Source of the DNA: Varroa destructor
Taxonomy: Eukaryota; Arthropoda; Arachnida; Mesostigmata; Varroidae
Length of the DNA stretch: 64,000 bases
Direction: 5' to 3'
Assembly: GCF_002443255.2 (NCBI RefSeq)
Contig: NW_019211454.1
Location: 26,915,344-26,979,343 of the forward strand
The notes beneath the pieces are model-generated. The model was given only the letters and a program-made list of their open reading frames with translations, was not told the DNA's origin and did no database searches. Made by a program: the position numbers and the translations under genes. This document shows positions 14,856-25,900 of the stretch, piece after piece; position 1 is the stretch's first letter; every line of letters begins with the position of its first letter.

Positions 14856-15850
14856 CTCGCCACAGAAACGAAAGGAATCATCTCAGTCCTTCTTCTCAGC
14901 TGCGTGGGAGCATTGTCGGTGAATGTAGGCAAGTGTAAGAGGCTCTTTCTTTTCCGCTTACGTTTCCGCTTAGAAAATCTCCTCCAAAGGCCTTTCGTCG
15001 TTTATCTCAGTTTGGGAGCATTTAGGGCCGTTTCACCCGCGGCCAACGCTGCCACTAACCGGTATGCGTTTTGAAGCTTGAATCAAGAGTAATGTCGCCG
15101 GTAAGGTGTTGAAGGTGTTTAGGGCACCTGTCACTCGTTCGTTTCGAAGTCGCCGTCTTGTTCACAAGGTCGCTTGCTACGTTCCGCCCTGAAGCGGCAT
15201 ACGAACAGCGGCAATTCAGTTGACGGCCCCGCCAACTAGAAGCCCACACGCACACGCAGGTTTAGACAAGCAAAGATCCAGCGCCAGATTTCGCTTCGAG
15301 AACATACACCACCGGACATAAGTGGGTGCCTGCTGAAGCCACTCTATCTAGCACGCAATAGCAACACGGTCTATAGGACGAATACGGCTCCAAACAGCTA
15401 GCATGGTTCAATGTAATCGGCAATTAGAAAAGAAAATTGCTATAGAAGAGTACAGATTGCTACTCTACCACCATCAATTCAGTAAATGGTGCATTGAGTT
15501 TATGTGCCTACAATAGCGCAGTGGCAGTCCTGTTGAACTTGACAGGTCATCCTGCAGGATGACAGCGTTGAAAGCAACGATACACGCGCTCTGTAGTGAC
15601 CGCACCATGATCTTTAACCTTTTCTCTTCTAAGCTCAGTACATGCGAGTGGGATCCAGTGTAGCGCTATGATTGTAATTGTGGATTATCTCAATAGTTTT
15701 AAATGTTGAACACCGGCAAATGTACTAGCCGCGCTATGGCCTTAGCTCACTTACTGAACGATACATTTGTTCATACGTCATCTACTTATCCAACTATGCC
15801 TCATAGCAATGCTAGATGAACTTCAATTGTTGCTTGAAGGCTTTTTTGTT

Positions 15851-15872
15851 ATATATATACATATATATATAC
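15851..15872. repeat. AT-rich microsatellite, interrupted
   Basis: TA dinucleotide run interrupted by one C, giving a short near-palindrome. Confidence 0.8.
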
Positions 15873-18800
15873 GGATCTTACTTATTCCTTGACTGGCATC
15901 TTCTGCCGCCCAATGGGTTTAACCTTGCGCTCATATAGCCGAAAGCGTGCATATATTTATAAATTGATAGTATTGGACCCAGTAAAAAATCTATATGGTC
16001 ATTTGAAATTTATTAACACTTTGTTATTATAACAAAATATAGTCTAACTAAGATGTGATAAATTATGAATTTTTTGAACTGCAAATTAAAGGGATATATA
16101 TAGACAGAGGGGGGTACGAAGTAAAGAAGCTTTTAATGGGCTGTTTGTTTCAAGTCGCATACGTTCATCCGATATTTTTAACATGAGGTGATCACCAGTT
16201 CTCTGTAGAACAAAACAACAAACTCATCGCAATGAATATCAATGGTTCGTTTTCGAAATTTTAGCGAAGACCAGCTGTCATTCAACCTTTTACGCTGTAC
16301 TAATCCCACTAACATTAAAAGCTCAATTCTCATTGTCAGTAACACTAAAAAAGACTTCCATGAACTAGCGCGGAAGATGTCCAGTAGGCTCCAAGTCTAC
16401 AGGGCTTAAAATCTCATCGAAATGGCTTGAAGAGCCATTTTTAATACACCTAAGTTTTTGAGACACAAATTCACGGCAATTTTAAAGGGAAGTATCAACG
16501 TACAATATGGTCATCCGGGTAAGGTTCAGCTGTTTGTCTTTTTCAAATTTTCCGCCTCCAATAAATCCATAATAGTGGTGGATGGTGGTTATATCAAATG
16601 AACATGACTGTAAAAAATAAGACTTCTAGCTCATGGAAAAACATGTGAGTTTTTTTTTGCTCATCTGTTGTTGCTCGGACACAGCGTTAGAAAGGAACCA
16701 TGGAAAACATTTTCAATTTAGGAACACGGTTTTGTGCATATGTACATACAGACATCGAAACTGATTGACTTTATAACTGCGCGTCCTTAGCAGACGGAAT
16801 TTTGGTAGTACATACTCTATTCTTCTAAAAACCTATGAGTGAAAAGCGTTGATTCTACCCCGAAAGAAACGACGTTGGAAGAAAAGAATGTCTTGAAAAT
16901 GAACACTCAAGAGTCAAGTTATTATTCCTTCAAGGTCAAAACGCTAAACGGAAACCTTAAACGAAAGCACAGCACGTGAATGACGCAAATGCTTCGAGAA
17001 CGGAAACTGGAGTATTCAAGGCCAGCGAAAGGGTAACCAGACATCGGGGCCAAGGGACAATAAAGCATGGTCGCAATCAAGAAGACTTTTCAGGAAATCA
17101 GAGTTCGTAGTCTGAAGGCTCTGCTGGCCGAAACTGGCTTTTCACATGTAAAAGTATTACAGAATTTTAACTAAAATACGGGAAGTGGGCAGAAAAATCA
17201 TCCCCGATTCATTGATTCCCAACCATTCGGTGTAATATGTTCCACGTGCGATCCGTGGAACTTTAATCGACAAAAATCCGCTTGAATTATAGGCGTGGTA
17301 TGGTTCAACGTCTATCGCCAGCCAGACAAGGATCAGGTGAGAAAGTAGCGTCGCCCTCATAAAAGATAGTTAGGTCGCAGTGTCCAGTGGATTTGGGCCT
17401 AAGATGATGATGGTACCCATAATGCATACCAGCGGTATTTGTTACTGTGAGATACTCGCCGACAATGAAACAAAGAATGCACCTCGCTGTCTTGATTTCT
17501 TCAAGAGACGCATGACCATTGGCACAACAATCGGAAGTAAGAAGTTTGGATATTTGATTAACAAGTCAGACCTCGTGAGCATGCCTCAATTACTTACTGG
17601 ATCGAGCAGAGTAATATCCAGCATTTTCTTTAATCAGCCTGTTCTCCCGGCCTAAATCCGCGATTACGAAGCTTTCCATGCCGTAAAAAGGGCAGCTGCC
17701 AAGCAAGCACATCCAATGATTGATTTACTTCGAGAAACAATAGGGTAGAAAAATTACACAAGTAAGTACGTGAGTAAGTACGAATTGTAAGTGTATGGGT
17801 GTCGAAAATACGGCAAATATGTAAAAGTAAAGGAGAATGCTTGCAACACATACTAAAAATTCAATATCTTTGCCCAACTAGTTAAAGGTTGATCAATATA
17901 TGTAATATCGTTGTGAAGTGCACGGCAAAGGGTAGCAGCAACTAGTACCAAACAAATACTCAGTTATTCACGTGTGTGACTGAGGGCAGAAGCATTTTGG
18001 TTCGAAGATATACATTCGGAGCGTGCACAGACAGATGATGATAATCGACCCGTTATATAAAACGTACGACCAATGAACATGTAGGTCTAGTATCAAAAGA
18101 AAAGTTCTTTCAAACGTCTTCATCTAAGCTAGAGGCTTTTTTTTTTGTAAATATTACAGATAGCTGAAAAAAGCCGATAAACGCATTTTTATTGCGTTGC
18201 CAAAAATGTATTTGTAAGGGTTTTTCCTTAGGCGAAGCAATTTCATAACTTTTCGATTCTAAAGTTTTCCAGACACTACTACGGCAAACCATGAAGTGCG
18301 AGCTTCTACTCGAAGCCATACAGCATCCATAATATATAAATGTGACAATTGAAGTTCACGAGTTAAGCTCAAATCGGATATAGATCAATATATTTTAGTT
18401 ACTTGATCTTACATACATAGAGTTATTGAATAGAAGATATGAGGAGGTAGGTCCGTTGTTTTTATTCCTTTCGACCGTTAGGTGAAAGTTGACTCAGTGG
18501 AAAATCTACGACAGACATGACAACACTAATAAGCTGGCCACCAACATTGAAATGAGTAACCTATTATCATCCTGAAGAAGAATCATCCCATCATCAAGAA
18601 AAATCCACCCGAGCACTTCTAAAAAGACGAATGAAACCACAGACTGAAATGTTGCGCTGACTAAAAAGGAAGCACCTATATTCTGTAGACACAGGTGGAT
18701 ACAGCCTTCCATAAGTAGCCGTCAATTTAGACAGTTCCTTATTTCGATAAGGGTATTACGCGAGGCAGCAAGACTGTCTATCCATACATAGACTTAATAC

Positions 18801-19430
18801 AGTTGCGTTCATATACCTATGCATCATAGTACCTATCTATGCCAACAGACATATTATACGGATGGCTGTCGCACGGGCATAGACAAAGCTCAGCAAGAAA
18901 CCTTTTTGCTCATATTCACCATATGGCAAACATATTAACGCATTATAAAAGAGCCACAGAATCCTATCGTTATCAAAGGAAAGACTTCAGTTACATCGTT
19001 CTCGTATTAGACATTGAGGTATTTTTTAGTATTCATTTGAGTAGCTGCGTTCAACTATTGCCTACTCGTGAAGTAAATCAGTGAATAACAACACATGAGA
19101 TGTAAGGTTTCCAATTTGACTTCATAGTATACTTACGTCTGATACTATGACACTCTTAACGAACACTTAAAGGTGATCAGTTTCCGTAGAACTAAGCAAG
19201 GGCTATGAGCGCGAATCGGTCCAGGATTGCCAGGTGCCATGACAACTCTGATGCACTTAAAACGCTAACGGGACGATTTACATAAATTACCCCGTAAGCA
19301 TGAATATAATGTATTTATCTGTTTCTATCACATAAATGGCAACAAATAGCTCGTAGAGGGTGATAGGGAAGTCATCAAATGCCGCTTACTTATCGGGGCC
19401 AAAGTGTGTATAGTCATAGTAAAGAAGGCT

Positions 19431-19471
19431 TCAGTGAAATAATACTGAAATTCAGTATTATTACTGAAAGG
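19431..19471. repeat. Imperfect 20-bp-arm inverted repeat
   Basis: Arms cttcagt-gaaataatactgaa and attcagtattatta-ctgaaag are near-perfect inverse complements with almost no spacer; an internal core AATACTGAA/TTCAGTATT is exact. It lies about 330 nt past the donor of the 19799 exon in the receptor's transcribed direction. It could fold in RNA or be the remains of a small inverted-repeat element. Confidence 0.75.
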
Positions 19472-19798
19472 CGCATATTGAGACATCATATACATATTTC
19501 AATATGAATCTATGTTTGAATATCATTCACATGAATCACTAGGATTCTATGTAAAGCCTAAAATGACTCTGCTGGTTTATCTCTTGACGCATTGTGCAGC
19601 GACTTGGTTCATTACTAAGTCATATAATAATCAATTGCGCAAAAATTCGAATTAAGACGTATCTGAAGCTTTGTGTTGTCGCATTTGTTTTTTCTGTCGT
19701 TTTGGCACATGCGCTGGCGTACCCTGTAGATGCCAGGATCAATGACAGATATGCTTAACGATAAAATCAGGCAAGAAAGCAAAGGCAAGAAAACTTAC

Positions 19799-19922
19799 CG
19801 GACGAGAACGGGCAACGTTCGCTCGAATCAAAGCCATGTTTGGGAGGTGGCATGCCTTCTATCGGCCTCGGGAATCGTGCGACGTTAGCCGTGTCCCCGT
19901 CATTTGCAGCCAGTGGCATGAG
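19799..19922 (-). CDS. GABA receptor exon: proline-rich M3-M4 loop segment
   Basis: A phase-0 start follows acceptor ttcaatag at 19922, which has a poor pyrimidine tract. The donor gtaagt follows G at 19799. It encodes 41 residues, [17 protein letters not shown] followed by [14 protein letters not shown] and a Ser-rich end, plus the first base of the next codon. This composition fits the variable cytoplasmic loop. The strong donor, the GC content above the surrounding intron, the open frame ending exactly at the acceptor, and the phase match to the 24067 exon are the evidence. There is no family motif, so it could still be a chance exon. The next exon must start with two bases completing a codon. 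Confidence 0.65.
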
Positions 19923-22900
19923 CTATTGAATTGACGAGCGTATCTGGTACATATGGTCTAGGAAAACAAAAAACAGACCCCGACCCGATGCTATCTATCT
20001 GATGGCCGATTTACATAGCTTGCGAATGTCCGACGCTGTTCATTGCCCTTTTTCGTTTCGCTCACGCCGATCGAATACTCGCACGTTCCACGTTTAGGAA
20101 GAAAGAGGCAGCGATTTCAAAAATAGTAATAGTGCAATAATGACGTGTTTGCCTACAGAATCTACGAACGCGTGCGTGCAGAACCAGGCACAGACACAGC
20201 TAGGTTTGTACTGGGAACCAGCCTTTTAAAGCAATGCGTAGCGATGTAGGTTCCGAACGTAAACGTCGCGACAAATCTGCATTTAAAAGATAGCACTTTT
20301 CATTTAAATCAAAGACTGACGAATTCTACCAAGGTATCAAACTCAGTATTTCCTAGAAAATGCCGGAAGTGAGCTAGAGAGAAGAGGTTCACATTGACCA
20401 TAAAAATTCTATCGAAAAGTTCTGGTGTTGCATTTTAGGCTGCTGGTGATCACGCGCATTTACGCGTTTCGTAACCCATTTTCGTGCCAATCTCAACTTG
20501 TTTGGTCTCCGTGGGGTTTCAAGTTTCGTACTTTTCACACCCTAGGGGGTGATTTAGCCTTTCCGCACTACTATACAACAAGTAGTTTCGCCTATTCGGT
20601 GCTTTGCACCGCTGAATTTTCGACAAACTCATGCTCGCTCTCCCCTACCCCAGTCGTCTTGTATTGTCGCTCGGGCTCTTTCACATAATAAAGCTAGCAC
20701 ACGTTCTATGCTCAACGCTAGGTAACGGCAGCACCAGGATCGAATGGACTGCTTGATGAAATCTTTTAATTTTTTTTTTTGTTCATTTAATGGAATATGT
20801 CGCGTCATGACCGACTAGTATATTTGGTAACCTAGCGTACAATAATATTATTATAGGCATAAGTGGGAAACGTTGTCCATTGAAAAAAATTGATTTTTGT
20901 ATTTTTATTACTAGAATATGGTCCACTGCTATCAGCGTTTGTCGTAGAGTACCGCTGACAACCAGGCTAATGGCAATCTGTTCTGTATTTTCACTGCTAC
21001 GTTTAGTAGTAGTTTGCCCACACCAGAGGGCATCTATAGCCAACAACCAGTTAATAGCCCCCGAGAGATTTCCAAGCCACAATTAGATCTAGGGGAGCAT
21101 CTCGATGGTGCAGTGTGTCGGTATTTGGCTTAAAAATAGTGGAATGAGAACAACTAACGGACGCTGTAGAATTGATTCAAACTCTAGCTCAAACTCTGCG
21201 TTATCTCATTGGAGAACGTAATTATTATGGTTAACCAAAGTCTGCGCTAATCATAGAAGCTCTACATTAGCAATGGCAATGAATGCAGTGGAAGGTTGCC
21301 GAAACTAGAATTACCTTTTGCTAGCCTAGTCAATTTGCTTGTAACGATAATCCCAGAACGGCGATCCTATCTTAACCTACACGCTTTGAAACTGGGGACA
21401 GGAAAGCATTTGTGACGATTTTGTATGGGCTATGAGCCGGGGTGTGCAGAAGGTTTCTGGCTACCCCACCAGGCGTATAGCGTTCCTAGAGATAAGTCTT
21501 GCCGCGTCCACCAGGAGATTACGCAGATTTAAAGACGGCATGAGGAACGGACTCCCAAGGGTACAACACGTTGCATCCCGCCGGTAGTACTACAAGCGTC
21601 AGTCTCTCAACTGCCGCCGATACCGCTGCTAGTCAGTCCCTTCTCCTTGAAGCGCGATGCTCATCTGTTCATAGGCCTAAGGGCCCACTGCTTGCTTTTC
21701 ACGCAATGCCGCCGATCCCCCATCCTCTGTTTGCCTTGTGGACTCTCATTTCTTACAACTATTGCCACCCTTTTTTTCTTTGTATCTTCTGTGGGCGGGA
21801 AAAAGCAGTGGCCACTCTGAAACCGCGTCCAGTGCCTGTAGGCTTATGTGCTTGTACTAAAGCGTTTGTCCTGACGGAAGCGAATTTTTGGCCGTAAAAC
21901 GTCTAAAGGCTGCTGCTACTGCTGTTCGAAGGAAAAGTGGCACCCTCAAGTGGATTACCTAATTACGCACGATGTATATATACATATGTTTGAAACTGCT
22001 AACAGAAGCAAGCGCGAAATCCTCATTTTAGAGTTGTGTGGCATGAAAAATACACCAATTAAACATCACTTATTATTTTACATGCACTCCATTAGGAAAT
22101 AACTTTTGTTTATATGCTTCACATACAGAATAAACTTCTAACTTTATCAAAAAGTATGAATTATTCATAACTATAAATTAACGACTATTATGTGATCAAT
22201 CCAACCTTTTACAAGACGCGAGTAAATTGAATTTAATATACACATCAACACAATCTGTTTTTTAGTAATAGCCTATAATTATTTCAATATTAGTCCAATC
22301 GTACAGCCGCTTTGAATTTTGATAACTAGAGCGCCATCCCGTTTATATCATCGACGATGACAGCTGATCGAGTATATAGGGAGGGCACAGGGAGAAAAAT
22401 GGGTGAGAGGCGTGGATTGGCCTCGCGACGCCACGGTATATGGCCCACACCGTATCCCCCGACGTTTCTATGTGCACCCCCTTTTTTGACGCATTCCAGC
22501 TATATCCTTAGACCCTCTAAGCAAACCTTAGTAGTAAATAGTGGTAGCATATGTATTTTGGGAGTATCTCATCGTTCATCTTGCAAAAAGAGCATCCGCG
22601 CTATCGTCGCCGTCGCCGCTAAAACCAGCATTAATTCAAACCACCCATAGCTCAGCAACACGCACACGAGCGGATACTAAGAAAAAGTATTTTTCATGAC
22701 TGCCATTTACAAAGTACATAGCCAGATCCCATTCATTTCCCAAACCACAACCCCTATGTGACTCCTGTCTCGTGTATGATACCACACTAAGTAAACTTTA
22801 CCAGAAGTTTGCTTTATCGGGTGCCATATTCATTATCCGAAAGATTTGGCCGGATCATGCGGTCTATGCCTAATACGTTCAAATAGACGCAGGTGCAAGC

Positions 22901-25900
22901 GGCAGTACAGTAACAAATTCATAGCAGACTACGCTTTCTACTTCAGACATTGTTGCGCCGATGTAGCTAAACAAGAAAGCAGACAAACTAAGAGCTAGAG
23001 TAGTTCTTTCTTGCCTGACACGTTAAAGCAGCCGAAAAGACGTACCGCCGGAAGTTTCAATCTACCCCTCCCTCTCCTGGTATCTGTCAGTCACTGATGC
23101 TCCGTAACTCGACGAAAGCCAGCGATTTCTCGCTATGCGATCTCGATAACACCAAGACTAACATCAATGTCAAGTACCAACGCCCTTTCCCATTGTGAAC
23201 TGTATCAGTTATTGCTGTGAACCACCAGCCTACTTACCATGCGTAAATAGCCATTCGTGTGAAAATTAGAAACAGGAATCAAATGATTCAAGTTACACGA
23301 CAGCGAAAGTAGCTCGAAGCGATAATAAGCCCATCCCTCACGACAAGTTAAGCCACAGGTATAAGTCATCAGGCCTATTGCCAAAATATTTTTTGCGGAG
23401 GTCTTTTTTATATCTATATATGTGTCGTAGCAGATCCATTATTCCGCTACAGATTAGCAGCCTCTTGCCCCTCTTTCCAAGTAGTAGACTTTTCTATCCT
23501 GGAGCGCATAAGACAGGGTTTCCAGACAGCTTAACTAAAAATATTTCGATCAAGTATTTCTCGACGTCGGTCTTGCGACGTATTTGTTACCTTATTGTAA
23601 AATGATTCGTTATACTAAACTTGGAATGACATCTACTTTCTTATACGGTTCAAGCAGGACGAGCGGGGCTTGCCTCTCCTCCGTTCGTTACCCCTAGAAA
23701 GATACTGGCTTTATTGCTTCTTTGTAGAACATCCAATTTTGAGGGTAGCAATGGTACATATTAACAATCTGACCCTTCCATAGTTTTTGTCGTCTTTAAC
23801 CCTTACTGATACAAAAATATGGTTATGCCGTTGGGCTGAGACGATTAATTTCTATATTTGGGTGTTCAATATAGTTAAATGCAATTCGTGGGTTCAAGCT
23901 AAAGCGTTCTTGTTTGATAATTGCTCTTCGGACTACCCCTGAATTGTAGCAGCTCGACATAGAAGATGTCCCCTATTATGACGTCACAAGTAAAATTGCT
24001 AGAGATATAAATATGGCTACAATGTATATGAACGTCCTACAAATTCACATAAGTTAATTATCTCACCTTTTCCAGCTGTAGCCGGACCTGTTCGAACCTC
24101 GCTTCGTACTTATTACGGGCTTCCAGTAGTTTTTTTTGCTTCATTGTCATATACCTGAAAAAGCATTCAGAATGGTTAATTAGACTTCAATAGCTGAAGT
24201 AAGCCCTGTATACATAAGGCAAATTTCTCGATTGCGTACTTCCTCATACACTATCTCGTGTTTCTATCTTAAGACAACACAATCCAAACAAACTCATCGA
24301 CGAGCGATACACGTGCGTATGTTATGAGAACAATTGTCAGTAAATAATTTAGCGGGAAAATACACAAAGGCAGTATGCAGTTCATGCAAAAATACTATGG
24401 TATAGATAGGTAACTACTGTGCACTTAGTTAGTGTACGGTGCTAAGCGGTAGTTATATTCGTCACAAACCTCAAACACGTATCGTCAATCGATTATATCC
24501 AGGCGGCTAATAAATGACCAACTACACCAACGGGTACCTCCAAAGTTCCCACGCAGCCAGAGCATATGAAACAAGCAGTCTGATCGGTATTTAACCGTCT
24601 TCAGCATTAATTTGATGACCTAAAGATTCATTTTAGTAAAATGAGGACAATTACTGAATGGAGACAACTGGATGAAGTGCACCTGATGCGATCTGCTCAA
24701 TAACTTCGCTTGTAAGAAATGCAGTCAAACGTTTTTCTATTAAGAGAAGAATGTTACCTATACTGCTCTTGTTTGAAAGCTCCTGCAGTCGACCTTCTGT
24801 CACCGTATCTATGGGCTACGGCAGAATTCAAAATACCTGAAAAAGTACGTCGCGTACATATCGGCAAACAGCAAAATGTACATCTAGCTTAATAGCAAAT
24901 TGTATTCCAACGGCACAACGAATGCGCATCGAAAGAGTAGATGCACATCTTTGTACTTTCAAAGGGAGCACACAAAAATCAAATGTTCCGGCTAGTGAAA
25001 TTATCACATTGTAAGAAATACCACCTGCCCAAAACAGACTTGTGGGTCTTTAAAATTCTACTAACTGTGAACATGCACACGCTAACACGAAAATGAATAT
25101 GCTCTCTAAGCACACTAGGAAAGATTAAAAAAGCATTTCTGCCTTCGTACTTTTCGGGTCCGGATCTTTTTCTTCTTGGCAAAATAGAGCAACCACGATG
25201 CTTCTTATTTCGCCTTTTGCCAAGGAAAAAAAACTATTGAAACAGTCCAGTACGTTCAGGTCGAATACGGCGAGAATTAACTACGTGACAAAATTATTCG
25301 AAGGTGACTTGGTAAGTTTTACGGTGGCATGTTGGGCTTGGAAGATGCACCGCAACGAGCTCTACGGGTATTTGAAATGGCGTTAACTAGCCGAGAAGAT
25401 AAACTGGATCCATTCAACTAGCAGCAGCAAATCAAGGTTGTAAGTCGTGCGAGGAGCGAAATTATACCACGGTCTCGATCACTTTCAACATATTGCTAAA
25501 TACAAAACAGCATGCAGTCATAATAACAGGTTCCTACGCTTAATTTTTCCAAGACGAAAGAACTGGTGTCCTCAGGATATACGTCTAGGCAGGATAAACT
25601 CAGATTTTCACGAAAAAGACATTGCTTTCCTTTTGGCGGTGCTGGAAGAATCCGTTATACTCGAAAATTCTTGAGGGAAACAAAATGGTTAACCAGGACC
25701 TGCGTATGGACCAAATAAGTCCGAGAAATGAGGCTAATTAAAAAATCTGATTGGCAATGTAGAACTAACTTTTGCCACGACAATTCCAGACCACATACGG
25801 TAAAGATCGTTAAAGCCGCTCTTCAAAGGCTTGAGTGGGAGCTTTTAACGTCCACCGTAGTCCCTAGACGTCGAGCTGACGGATTACCAACCTTTCCGGT

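Larger units (their letters stand above)
12047..19798. other. Probable receptor intron with GC-richer patches
   Basis: Two patches stand out from the AT-rich background. At 12440-13030 the minus strand has Lys/Arg-rich frames (for example VKSKRQRMTDLKSMSDG). At 14860-15330 the minus strand includes a basic run GLWRRFSKRKRKRK ending in a stop after about 50 residues. Either could hold a loop exon, but I could not fix splice sites with the right phase. A minus-strand frame at 17157-17360 starts like a signal peptide (MRATLLSHLILVWLAIDV) and is unassigned. No M4 was found. Confidence 0.35.

Noticed and set aside
17157..17655. Minus frame with signal-peptide-like start and adjacent plus frame of 91 residues
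   Set aside because: Neither matches a family; convergent short frames in non-conserved sequence are not enough to call genes.
18506..18712. Hydrophobic minus-strand frame as possible receptor M4
   Set aside because: Lacks the M4 pattern (N-x-x-Y-W) and contains acidic interruptions; no acceptor in suitable phase.
20650..20680. Shared 15-mer (gtattgtcgctcggg) with the mariner relic at about 53920
   Set aside because: A 15-base match is expected by chance in a 64-kb window on both strands, and no transposase motif surrounds it.
21571..21897. Plus-strand 108-residue open frame in a GC-richer patch
   Set aside because: No motif, no splice sites in phase, and composition is compatible with random GC-richer DNA.
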